A stretch of DNA of 32,393 nt from positions 1 to 32,393 of the IMG/VR virus record IMGVR_UViG_3300028392_000020; one strand, 5' to 3'. The notes under the pieces are model-generated. The model did not search any database, was not told where the DNA came from, and saw nothing but the letters and a program-made list of their open reading frames with translations. Of this stretch, positions 7,737-13,025 are shown piece by piece (the first letter of the stretch is position 1; each line of letters begins with the position of its first letter). The DNA comes from a virus. The position numbers and the translations under genes are program-made.

Positions 7737-7900
7737 TTGAACACCGCCGCAACTAACATGGACGCACCCACCACAAAGATCACCCACACGATCAAGCCCT
7801 TGACTTGCTGCACAAACTGCGAGTAGTCGCTAGGCTCGGGCTCGTCAAACTCCCATTCCTTTTGCTTGCGCTCCATGTATTTTTTGTCTGCTTCAGTCAC
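7733..7900 (-). CDS. small membrane protein, GTG start (55 aa)
   Basis: The GTG start at 7900 overlaps the upstream stop (GTGACTGA), and the stop overlaps the next start. The N-terminal 34 residues are highly charged (EADKKYMERKQKEWEFDEPE). The C-terminal segment GLIVWVIFVVGASMLVAAVF is one clear transmembrane helix. The gene would fill the otherwise empty gap between 7736 and 7893. Function unknown; a small early membrane protein could act on the host envelope or in exclusion. Confidence 0.7.
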   Translation of the reverse strand: MTEADKKYMERKQKEWEFDEPEPSDYSQFVQQVKGLIVWVIFVVGASMLVAAVFK

Positions 7901-8090
7901 GTTTGTATTCCTTCATGCGTTCGTTAAGACGCTCAATGCGGGCTAGGCTGAGTTGGAGACAAGCCTTTGCGTACTCGGTGGCGTTCTCTGACTCAAGCCT
8001 CTCCAGATGCGCCTGGGCCAAAGAATGCGTAATGACTTCTAGGGGAGTTAAGTCACGCCAATAGTCTTTAAAGAATTTCAGAAATCGCAT
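7893..8090 (-). CDS. hypothetical small helical protein (65 aa)
   Basis: It encodes 65 aa, beginning MRFLKFFKDYWRDLTPLEV and continuing as one long charged, heptad-rich helix (ERLESENATEYAKACLQLSL, ARIERLNERMKEY). Small proteins of this build are frequent in phage early regions, but their role is not known. The start lies within the end of the upstream gene (23-base overlap). Confidence 0.75.
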   Translation of the reverse strand: MRFLKFFKDYWRDLTPLEVITHSLAQAHLERLESENATEYAKACLQLSLARIERLNERMKEYKRD

Positions 8091-8367
8091 ACCATTCCCT
8101 TTCGTTACGATTGGTTTTTGACAAGACTTTGTTGCCTGTCAAACCAATAAGCCCTTCACGTTCCATTTCGGGCAAGCGCTTGCCAATTTGATGCGACTCA
8201 AGATTGGTAAAGCGGGAGATTCCATCTTTGCCCAATGGCCCGTAATCTTTCAAGCATTGCAAAATAATTTGCGAATGGTGCTTGGCAAGTTCTTTAGCAG
8301 ACCCTGCTGCTTGCCAACTGGTTATAGGGTCGGTATTCCGTGCGCGTGGATGCTCAAAATGGTACAT
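8068..8367 (-). CDS. winged-helix/HTH DNA-binding protein candidate
   Basis: The start at 8367 is chosen because AAAGG precedes that ATG by about six bases. The first codons overlap the end of the SSB-like gene; a longer in-frame start at 8442 would lie well inside it. The 99-aa product has DPITSWQAAGS, then a helical stretch ending ILQCLKDYGPLG, then GISRFTNLESHQIGKRLPEM followed by EREGLIG and a basic end (SKTNRNEREWY). This is the order expected for a winged-helix domain with a recognition helix and wing. It lies in the recombination part of the leftward operon and could regulate transcription or assist replication. Confidence 0.72.
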   Translation of the reverse strand: MYHFEHPRARNTDPITSWQAAGSAKELAKHHSQIILQCLKDYGPLGKDGISRFTNLESHQIGKRLPEMEREGLIGLTGNKVLSKTNRNEREWYAISEIL

Positions 8368-8590
8368 CTTCATCCTTTGGCAAACCTTTGAATTGTTCTT
8401 TGGGTTGTGGTTCATTGAGATATGCCCAACCTGCCCAACCACCTTCTACCAAAGGGATAACGTCAATCTTTAACATTTCCCCATTCTTGGTGTTAATGAT
8501 TGAGCCGATACGCTGGTAACGGTTCTTTTGTTGTCCGTCCTTGTTGGTGTATGTCCCAACTACGCAAGAAATTTCTTTAGTGATTGCCAT
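8354..8590 (-). CDS. SSB-like protein with acidic C-terminal tip (78 aa)
   Basis: It starts two bases after the ERF gene stop, with AAAGG in front of it. The beta-rich sequence (EISCVVGTYTNKDGQQKNRY, IGSIINTKNGEMLKIDVIPL, GGWAGWAYL) fits a small OB-type fold. The last residues, DEDVPF, mimic the acidic SSB tip (E. coli SSB ends DDDIPF) that binds partner proteins. Together with ERF directly upstream, this suggests a single-strand-binding partner in annealing. Full-length SSB is about twice as long, so the call is tentative. Confidence 0.6.
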   Translation of the reverse strand: MAITKEISCVVGTYTNKDGQQKNRYQRIGSIINTKNGEMLKIDVIPLVEGGWAGWAYLNEPQPKEQFKGLPKDEDVPF

Positions 8591-8592
8591 GA

Positions 8593-9198
8593 TTAACCTT
8601 TCATTAGTTCTGCTTGTTTCTTAATGCTGCTGCGGGTTTTGCTATCAAGCATTGCCCATAAAGCCGTCTTTTCTTCAATGTCCGTGATGCCTTGGTATTC
8701 CTCCACAGCACCAACTAGATCATTTGCGCTCATGCGTTCGTTTATGGCTGCGGCTACGTCTGCAAGGATTGACAAACGATTTTGCGGCACAAGGTCAGTT
8801 TTAGTGGCTGACACTTTAGGCGCTTGCCTAGATGCTGCGTTACCGTCATCATCTTCCGGCGCAATACCGCAAGCTGCCATCAAAGAATAGCGCCTAGCGT
8901 AAGTAAGCGCCGAGCCGTAACCTTGCGGGTCATGCTTAGCAGCAGGAACGTGCAATTTTCCGCACTCCAGCATTTCGCCCGATTCGTGAATAAAGACTGT
9001 TTCTACAGTTACGCCATGATCGTCTTCCGATGTGCGCTGGATAAGGGCTATTCCCGCGGCATTTAAGCTATCTACAACCGCCTCCACGCAACCGGCAAGG
9101 TCAACGTACTTTGACCGAAAATGCGGGTTTGTAGAAGTCTTTAAAGCCGGTGCAAAACCGCGCTGGGCTTTGACTAATGCTGATGCAATGTTTTTCAT
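8593..9198 (-). CDS. erf: ERF-family single-strand annealing protein
   Basis: This is a recombinase of the P22 Erf family, which anneals complementary single strands and in P22 promotes genome circularisation. Diagnostic segments: FRSKYVDLAGCVEAVVDSLN (residues 28-47), GIALIQRTSEDDHGVTVETV (49-68) and PQGYGSALTYARRYSL (91-106), then an acidic linker and a small C-terminal helical region. The length (201 aa) is typical. An excellent ribosome site (GGAGGTGAT) lies just before the ATG, the strongest in the operon, so expression should be high. The start overlaps the preceding stop (ATGA). A likely SSB-like partner follows. No exonuclease was identified in the operon. Confidence 0.9.
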   Translation of the reverse strand: MKNIASALVKAQRGFAPALKTSTNPHFRSKYVDLAGCVEAVVDSLNAAGIALIQRTSEDDHGVTVETVFIHESGEMLECGKLHVPAAKHDPQGYGSALTYARRYSLMAACGIAPEDDDGNAASRQAPKVSATKTDLVPQNRLSILADVAAAINERMSANDLVGAVEEYQGITDIEEKTALWAMLDSKTRSSIKKQAELMKG

Positions 9199-9377
9199 AA
9201 ATCACCTCCAAAATCTATCCCGCATTTTTCGCAGGAAAAGTAATACAAAATGTGAATGTCATCGACTGTATGCCGAGCCATGTCGCCGCAATCTTCCCCG
9301 CATTCGGGGCATTCGTAGTCCTCACGATCTGTCCCACGTTCTGTCAAGTTGTTCTTTAAGCCATTTGATTCGTTCAT
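9195..9377 (-). CDS. small Cys-rich zinc-ribbon-like protein (60 aa)
   Basis: The start at 9377 is preferred because GGAGAT precedes it; a longer in-frame start at 9422 has no such site. The 60-aa product has CPECGEDC (Cys23, 26, 30) and CEKC (Cys49, 52), a two-knuckle arrangement that could bind one zinc. The gene starts inside the end of the upstream gene (56-base overlap in another frame) and ends in the ERF start. Function unknown. Confidence 0.72.
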   Translation of the reverse strand: MNESNGLKNNLTERGTDREDYECPECGEDCGDMARHTVDDIHILYYFSCEKCGIDFGGDL

Positions 9378-9492
9378 TTTGTATCTCCAGTTGTCCACAT
9401 AAATGCCACACATAAATCTCAAGAAAGCCGGTTGGGTCTAATTTGGATTTGCATTCCTCAATAATCTCCTTGGGGTTGTTGCTGGTAATCAT
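9322..9492 (-). CDS. hypothetical small early protein (56 aa)
   Basis: The ATG at 9492 overlaps the stop of the micro-ORF upstream (ATGA), which favours it over an in-frame ATG at 9519. It encodes 56 aa, helical and charged toward the end (EIQNERIKWLKEQLDRTWD). No family recognised. Confidence 0.62.
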   Translation of the reverse strand: MITSNNPKEIIEECKSKLDPTGFLEIYVWHLCGQLEIQNERIKWLKEQLDRTWDRS

Positions 9493-9572
9493 GCTGCCCA
9501 CCCATACACAAGTACCCAAGCCAGCGATACGCCGATAAACACGGCAAGCGTGATGTCTTTTGCTTTATTCAT
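9489..9572 (-). CDS. 27-aa single-TM micropeptide
   Basis: This reading frame is very short but has ATGA overlaps at both its start (with 9569-9778) and its stop (with 9322-9492), and it exactly fills the gap between them. The product begins MNKAKDI and then forms a hydrophobic helix (LAVFIGVSLAWVLVYGWAA), so it is a membrane micropeptide if made. The overlap architecture is the main evidence. Confidence 0.55.
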   Translation of the reverse strand: MNKAKDITLAVFIGVSLAWVLVYGWAA

Positions 9573-9778
9573 TTGGTGTTCTCCGCGCAATAAACTGCTT
9601 TGTGAATTTCGTGGTGGATGTCGCCTAGATCGGTGTTCATCCAGGTATGCACAGGCCGAAAAAATGCGTAGAGTGAGTGTTCCATGATGTTGATGATTTC
9701 TGCCATCATTGCGGGAGTGATTAAGCCTTGGTGTAGGGCTTCCTCGTACTCTGCTTGAAGTAGTGCTATGTCTTTCAT
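9569..9778 (-). CDS. hypothetical early protein (69 aa)
   Basis: It encodes 69 aa, starting in an ATGA overlap with the upstream gene and ending in one with the micropeptide. It is helical, with an acidic N-terminal helix (LLQAEYEEALHQGLITPAMM) and a His-rich C-terminal part (GDIHHEIHKAVYC). The histidine spacing does not match a known metal enzyme. Function unknown. Confidence 0.72.
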   Translation of the reverse strand: MKDIALLQAEYEEALHQGLITPAMMAEIINIMEHSLYAFFRPVHTWMNTDLGDIHHEIHKAVYCAENTK

Positions 9779-10056
9779 GCTGTGTACTCTAGTGCGCTTA
9801 GTTTGCTGATGCGGGTGTTGATGTCCATCACGGTCTTGTTGAAGTCGGACATTGCCCTTGCTTTTTGTGCCTCCAGCGCGGCGATCTGCTGGGCAGTTGG
9901 GTCGTAATTGTCTGGCACTTCTATTTCAATCTGTTGCTCACAGACAAAGGTGCGGGTTTCATCGTCACTTGCTTTGAACGAATACACTTGGTAAGTGCCT
10001 TCGTTGTCCCAGTCGTACTTTACGTAGTAGACGTAAATGGTGGTTTTGATTTTCAT
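9775..10056 (-). CDS. hypothetical early protein (93 aa)
   Basis: The ATG at 10056 is chosen because TTAAAGGAAA stands just before it; an upstream in-frame start at 10155 would overlap the preceding gene. The N-terminal half is beta-rich (TIYVYYVKYDWDNEGTYQVY) and the C-terminal half a long helix (AQQIAALEAQKARAMSDFNK). No family recognised. A UUCG-capped hairpin (10090-10104) lies in the short gap upstream and may stabilise or modulate this mRNA. Confidence 0.75.
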   Translation of the reverse strand: MKIKTTIYVYYVKYDWDNEGTYQVYSFKASDDETRTFVCEQQIEIEVPDNYDPTAQQIAALEAQKARAMSDFNKTVMDINTRISKLSALEYTA

Positions 10057-10089
10057 GATGTTTCCTTTAAAGACCCTTGCGGGATTGAT

Positions 10090-10104
10090 GGGGCCGAAGC
10101 CCCC
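10090..10104 (-). promoter_or_regulatory. UUCG tetraloop hairpin in leftward operon
   Basis: On the minus strand a five-base stem (GGGGC/GCCCC) closes a TTCG loop, an unusually stable RNA hairpin. It lies between the first and second genes of the leftward operon. No T-run follows, so it is not an intrinsic terminator; transcript stabilisation or processing is possible. Confidence 0.6.
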
Positions 10105-10111
10105 GTTAAAT

Positions 10112-10282
10112 TTATTTGTTTTTAAATGGGGAATTAGATTTGAAATCGTAACCAAGTGATTTCAATTCTTGAGTTGTATCAGCAAGGCTCATGCTGTTTA
10201 CTTGTTGTGAGGTGTAACCCATATCAAGCAATGCTTTGCGTTGTGCTATTGCTAGGGTTACCATCCAGTTTGCATTCATCAT
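10112..10282 (-). CDS. first gene of leftward early operon, 56-aa unknown protein
   Basis: This is the promoter-proximal gene of the leftward operon, with a clear ribosome site (AGGAG) before ATGATG; the second ATG could equally be the start. The product is 56 aa: NANWMVTLAIAQRKALLDMG, then YTSQQVNSMSLADTTQELKS, ending in a basic tail. The middle might form two short helices around a turn, but a DNA-binding motif cannot be claimed. Being first behind the operator-controlled promoter makes it a candidate regulator or host-takeover factor. No CI-like repressor occupies this place, as it would in a temperate lambdoid phage. Confidence 0.68.
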   Translation of the reverse strand: MMNANWMVTLAIAQRKALLDMGYTSQQVNSMSLADTTQELKSLGYDFKSNSPFKNK

Positions 10283-10295
10283 TTTGCTTACTCCT

Positions 10296-10319
10296 AAAAA
10301 GACCCCGAGAAGTTCAGGG
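10296..10319 (-). terminator. attenuator-like hairpin plus T-run in leader of leftward operon
   Basis: On the minus strand, CCCTGA pairs with TCGGGG (one G-U) around a five-base loop and is followed by TCTTTTT. This is a weak intrinsic-terminator shape lying between the leftward promoter and the AGGAG of the first gene. It could attenuate the operon or simply be a leader hairpin. Confidence 0.45.
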
Positions 10320-10328
10320 CATGGGTGA

Positions 10329-10380
10329 ACTATATCACAATTGTGATGTCTTGCAAGCCTTTTTTAACTTTTTTTATAGG
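10329..10380 (-). promoter_or_regulatory. leftward early promoter with internal operator and A-tract UP element
   Basis: On the minus strand: two A-tracts (10375-10369 and 10365-10360) resembling an UP element, -35 TTGCAA (10356-10351), a 16-base spacer, and an extended -10 TGATATAGT (TATAGT at 10334-10329). The spacer holds a perfect 14-bp palindrome (10334-10347, core TCACAATTGTGA), placed so that a bound repressor would block polymerase. The start would be near 10323, giving a leader of about 40 bases. Confidence 0.65.
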
Positions 10381-10402
10381 TACTTTCCCTAATAAATTGA
10401 CT

Positions 10403-10420
10403 TCACAAATGTGATATAGT
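10403..10420 (+). promoter_or_regulatory. rightward operator and extended -10 promoter of the Cro-like gene
   Basis: The near-palindrome TCACAAATGTGA (10403-10414) is followed directly by TATAGT (10415-10420), giving an extended -10 (TGATATAGT). This 18-base element matches the leftward one in 17 of 18 positions and points the opposite way. A TTGACT (10397-10402) is too close to act as a normal -35. The expected transcription start is at or beside the ATG at 10426. Confidence 0.6.
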
Positions 10421-10425
10421 GCGGT

Positions 10426-10605
10426 ATGGACATTTTGGACACAGCAATCAAAGCGGCTGGCGGGGTAGGCAGATTGGCCTATCTCCTGGACGTAAAGCAG
10501 AACACGATCAGCAACTGGCGGCAGCGCGGTGTGCCTAAGAGTTGGCAACAGGTGCTGGTGTACAAGTTTAAAAAACAGATTGCGGAAGCGCAAAAAATCG
10601 TTTAG
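10426..10605 (+). CDS. Cro-like / YdaS-type DNA-binding regulator (59 aa)
   Basis: The product has an HTH of YdaS/Cro type: DILDTAIKAAGGVGRLAYLL, the turn DVKQNTISNW as recognition helix, then RQRGVPKSWQQVLVY. The AIKAAGG and W-x-RG-VP patterns are typical of the YdaS family, which act as Cro analogues in lambdoid prophages. At 59 aa it is a minimal single-domain repressor. The ATG lies only five bases after the -10 TATAGT and has no ribosome site, so the mRNA is probably leaderless, like lambda cI from PRM. It most likely binds the two TCACAAWTGTGA operators. No YdaT or CII partner was recognised downstream. Confidence 0.82.
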   Translation: MDILDTAIKAAGGVGRLAYLLDVKQNTISNWRQRGVPKSWQQVLVYKFKKQIAEAQKIV

Positions 10606-10706
10606 AGTTGGGGCAATGGCTAGGCTTAGCGGCTGAAAAGGTGATTCGTTACCACCCTGCCAATTGTTCCTTTATGTAACGCTTAACCTAGAACGTAAGG
10701 TTGTCA

Positions 10707-11432
10707 ATGTACTACTACCAGTTCAATATCGGTGATTACGCCAGTCACACGCAGCGCCTATCTTTGCTTGAAGATTTGGCCTATCGCAGGCTCCTGGACG
10801 AATACTATTTGCACGAACGCCCGTTGAACAGCGGTTTAACGTCCGTTGCACGTCAGATCGGTATGCGCGACCATGAGGCAGAAGTTAAATTTGTCCTTGA
10901 ATCGTTTTTTAGCCTGACTGAAGATGGCTGGGTAAACGCTAGAGCCGACAAAGAAATTGCGCATTTCAAAGGGAAAATTGAGCAGGCTTCTAAGGCAGGA
11001 AAGGCATCTGCTGAACGGCGGTTCAACGGACGTTCAACGGACGTTCAACCAACCAATAACCAAGAACCAATAACCAATAACCATAAATCAATTAAGAATA
11101 CAGTCGCTTCACCTGACGGTGTGACGGATATTGTTTGGCAGGATTGGCTAACTTTACGCAAGACGAAAAAAGCCGCCGTAACCCAAACCGCCTTGAACGG
11201 CATTATCAAGGAGGCTGGCAAAGCGGGGATAAGCCTTCAATCCGCTTTGGAAACCTGTTGTGCAAGGGGCTGGACAGGATTCAAGGCTGATTGGCTGAAA
11301 GACAAAGACGCAGGGCAAAAATCCTTTGCCGAGAAGGAATACGATTTCAAGCGCAAGCGATGGGAGGCCATGACAGGCAGAACGTCCGAATATTCACCAT
11401 TTTTGGAGATTGAAGATGACACAACCCATTGA
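10707..11432 (+). CDS. DUF1376/YdaU-type replication protein
   Basis: The ATG at 10707 is preferred over a TTG at 10701 because AAGG lies six bases upstream. The N-terminal 90 residues are DUF1376: MYYYQFNIGDYASHTQRLSL then LEDLAYRRLLDEYYLHERPL, a domain found in phage replication-initiation proteins. A basic, Asn/Thr-rich linker follows (residues about 110-135), in which the DNA has short direct repeats (CGTTCAACGGA; AACCAATAACC), and then a C-terminal helical domain (WQDWLTLRKTKKAAVTQTAL). Repeats inside a replication gene are where lambda keeps its origin, so the origin may lie at about 11020-11095. It overlaps the next gene by 17 bases. Confidence 0.8.
   Translation: MYYYQFNIGDYASHTQRLSLLEDLAYRRLLDEYYLHERPLNSGLTSVARQIGMRDHEAEVKFVLESFFSLTEDGWVNARADKEIAHFKGKIEQASKAGKASAERRFNGRSTDVQPTNNQEPITNNHKSIKNTVASPDGVTDIVWQDWLTLRKTKKAAVTQTALNGIIKEAGKAGISLQSALETCCARGWTGFKADWLKDKDAGQKSFAEKEYDFKRKRWEAMTGRTSEYSPFLEIEDDTTH
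11020..11095 (+). other. candidate iteron cluster inside replication gene
   Basis: Short direct repeats occur in the linker region of the DUF1376 gene: GGTTCAACGGACG-like copies around 11020-11048 and AACCAATAACC-like copies around 11050-11085, with an A/T-rich flank (AAATCAATTAAGAATA). The arrangement recalls the lambda O gene origin. This is positional analogy only. Confidence 0.35.
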
Positions 11433-11853
11433 TCGACTCTTTGAAAGATTGAGCATGACTTACGGGAACGCATGGGACAACTCGCTGGGAAGCGCGCCGC
11501 TAAACGAAATAAAATCGTTTTGGATGCACGAACTGGCTGGGTTTTTGAAATCCAAAGAGGCGATGATGTCAATATCCTATGCCCTGGATCACTTACCCGA
11601 GCGCCCGCCAAACCTTGTCCAGTTAAAAAACCTGTGTATGCAAGCGCCGGTTGTCAAACCATTGGCCTTACCCGAGCCACCGGCAAATCCCGAGCGTGTA
11701 AAGCAGGAGTTGGCAAAACTTGCGCCTTTGCGGATGGGGCCAGGGGTTGATCCAAAGGCATGGGCGCACAGAATCCTTGCGGAATACGCTGCGGGACGTA
11801 AAAAGCCGGTAGCCGTTATACAGATGGCCCGCGATGCCTTGGCAGCAGGATGA
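11416..11853 (+). CDS. putative replication loader (lambda P-like) protein
   Basis: The ATG at 11416 has GGAG eight to eleven bases upstream; a TTG at 11410 is less likely. It encodes 145 aa. Residues about 1-75 contain IDRLFERLSMTYGNAW and a patterned helical segment EIKSFWMHELAGFLKSKEAM then LPERPPNLVQLKNLC, which resembles lambda P-type helicase loaders around their PP-x-LxQF-x-LC region. A Pro-rich linker follows (VVKPLALPEPPANPERVKQE). Its place directly after the DUF1376 protein mirrors the lambda O-P order. Similarity is modest, so a role in helicase recruitment is an inference. Confidence 0.6.
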   Translation: MTQPIDRLFERLSMTYGNAWDNSLGSAPLNEIKSFWMHELAGFLKSKEAMMSISYALDHLPERPPNLVQLKNLCMQAPVVKPLALPEPPANPERVKQELAKLAPLRMGPGVDPKAWAHRILAEYAAGRKKPVAVIQMARDALAAG

Positions 11854-12016
11854 GGCAAGGGCCAAGATGTTTGTTCATTACCTTGCCCTTTGCCGTATAC
11901 CTGGCGCAAAAGCCTATGCATGGCAGCGGGTCAAGGAACTGGACGAACAGGAATTGTACAAAGGCATTAAAAATTACATTGTGGAGAAAATAAATGCGCA
12001 GAGCAGCAAGGGTTGA
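11834..12016 (+). CDS. hypothetical small protein (60 aa, or 49 aa from 11867)
   Basis: The reading frame overlaps the previous gene by 20 bases. An internal ATG at 11867 has a better ribosome site (CAAGGGCCAAG) and would give 49 aa; the longer form is kept because EARAKMFVHYLALCRIPGAK reads as one continuous helix across the second ATG. The sequence GAKAYAWQRVKELDEQELYK is helical. No function assigned. Confidence 0.62.
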   Translation: MPWQQDEARAKMFVHYLALCRIPGAKAYAWQRVKELDEQELYKGIKNYIVEKINAQSSKG

Positions 12017-12269
12017 CGCTAATCAAGACCAGGTGGTGGGCGCACTACGGGCGGCAGGCGCTTACGTTTGGATTATTGGCCTGCCGGTGGACTTAATGGT
12101 TGGCTACAAAGGTCACACCGTCTTGATAGAAGTTAAAGATGGCCCTGGGAAGCGTTTAACGGCCTTACAAGAGGCTTTTTTTGCAAAGTGGGAAGGTGGG
12201 ACGCTATCTAGGGTTGACGGGCCAGAATCTGCTCTAAATGTCTTAAAGGTGATAGATGCGCAGCCTTGA
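11994..12269 (+). CDS. VRR-NUC-type nuclease (resolvase-like), 91 aa
   Basis: This is a small PD-(D/E)xK nuclease. LPVDLMVGYKG carries Asp33, and VLIEVKDG carries Glu46 and Lys48, giving the D-ExK site; the helix LTALQEAFFAKWEGG follows as in VRR-NUC and Holliday-junction-resolvase-like proteins. The start ATG follows GGAG. It lies in the rightward replication/recombination operon beside NinB, the region where lambdoid phages keep Rus, NinG or Rap resolvases, so a branched-DNA nuclease role is likely. It overlaps neighbours on both sides by a few bases. Confidence 0.82.
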   Translation: MRRAARVDANQDQVVGALRAAGAYVWIIGLPVDLMVGYKGHTVLIEVKDGPGKRLTALQEAFFAKWEGGTLSRVDGPESALNVLKVIDAQP

Positions 12270-12537
12270 GCAAAACCGCATGATGTGGGCAAACCTTGAG
12301 GATATTGCCAGCCAGGTCGTGTGGTATGGTCAAAAACTCCACAAAGAGGAATGGAAGGACGTATTGACCGCCGCCCTTAAAAGACAAAAGGTTGTGCCTG
12401 GTATTGATGGGGGATTTGTCATCATTGGGGCGCGCACTAGCAAAATGACCGTGGCTGAGATGAACGAACTAATCGAGTTATCCACAGCCTTTGGGACTGA
12501 ACAAGGGGTGAAATTCCGTGCTTTTTCCGAAGCGTAA
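12256..12537 (+). CDS. ninB: NinB / Orf-family recombination mediator
   Basis: The sequence matches the NinB (lambda Orf) family along its length: SLEQNRMMWANLEDIASQVV, WYGQKLHKEEWKDVLTAALK, VVPGIDGGFVIIGARTSKMT and VAEMNELIELSTAFGTEQGV. At 93 aa it is shorter than lambda NinB (about 146 aa). In lambda this protein binds single-stranded DNA and SSB and substitutes for RecFOR in loading recombinases. Here it would act alongside the phage ERF and SSB-like proteins encoded on the other strand. Confidence 0.9.
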   Translation: MRSLEQNRMMWANLEDIASQVVWYGQKLHKEEWKDVLTAALKRQKVVPGIDGGFVIIGARTSKMTVAEMNELIELSTAFGTEQGVKFRAFSEA

Positions 12538-12868
12538 ATATGTCCGCAGCAAAGCGCTGCTGGAAGCCTGCCGCACAATTGCTTGCCAACATTGCGGAAT
12601 TGACGATGGGACAGTCTGCGCCGCGCATATAAATTGGGGCGGCGGGAAAGGGAAAGCGGTCAAGGCAGACGATAACCTGGTCGCCAGCCTTTGTTTTGTT
12701 TGTCACTCAGCGCTTGACCAGGGCGCAGACATGAGTAAGGAAGAACGGCAGGAGATGTGGCTAAAAGCCCACCAGCGTACCGTCCTGATCCTGTTGACCA
12801 CCCGAAAGTGGCCCGAAAAAGTGCCTATTTCCGCATTGACGGAAGCGGGGCATTCTTTTGCGATTTAG
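12518..12868 (+). CDS. HNH-like/DUF1364-type protein
   Basis: The start is a GTG at 12518 inside the end of ninB (20-base overlap), preceded by AAGGGGTG. The product (116 aa) has paired Cys motifs: CQHCG (Cys23, 26) and later CFVCHSALDQG, with AHINWGGGKGKAVKADDNLV between. This is the Cys/His layout of DUF1364 and HNH-fold proteins that replace NinG-type nucleases in lambdoid phages. It may therefore be a zinc-bound endonuclease. Its last 44 bases overlap the end of the minus-strand gene 12825-13025. Confidence 0.75.
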   Translation: MLFPKRKYVRSKALLEACRTIACQHCGIDDGTVCAAHINWGGGKGKAVKADDNLVASLCFVCHSALDQGADMSKEERQEMWLKAHQRTVLILLTTRKWPEKVPISALTEAGHSFAI

Positions 12869-13025
12869 GATGGGCATGGGCCATATCAGTGCGCTCATGT
12901 TTGTGCAATTCTTTTGCCAAAGCCATGATTTTTTGGTTTTCGGTTTTGTGTTCTCGCACCATTTCGTAAACCTTGGGGGTTTCGTGAACTGCTTTTTCGC
13001 GTTTGAGGGTAAAATTTGTAGCCAT
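12825..13025 (-). CDS. lone minus-strand small basic protein (66 aa)
   Basis: It is the only leftward gene inside the rightward region. The ATG at 13025 is preceded by AGGAG (about nine bases); an upstream in-frame start at 13067 lies in the promoter region and is rejected. The 66-aa product is Lys/His/Glu-rich (ATNFTLKREKAVHETPKVYE, MVREHKTENQKIMALAKELH) with a flexible C-terminus. The opposite strand encodes only an implausible hydrophobic frame. The gene is divergent from 13092-13304 and convergent with 12518-12868. Its own promoter suggests separate timing. Function unknown. Confidence 0.65.
   Translation of the reverse strand: MATNFTLKREKAVHETPKVYEMVREHKTENQKIMALAKELHKHERTDMAHAHPKSQKNAPLPSMRK

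Noticed and set aside
10397-10420. TTGACT as the -35 of the rightward promoter
   Set aside because: It is only 12 bases from TATAGT, too close for sigma-70; the extended -10 explains the promoter better.
10581-10678. Second frame after the Cro-like gene, reachable by a -1 shift at an A6 run
   Set aside because: The local bases do not form a canonical slippery heptamer and no stimulatory structure or conserved product was seen.
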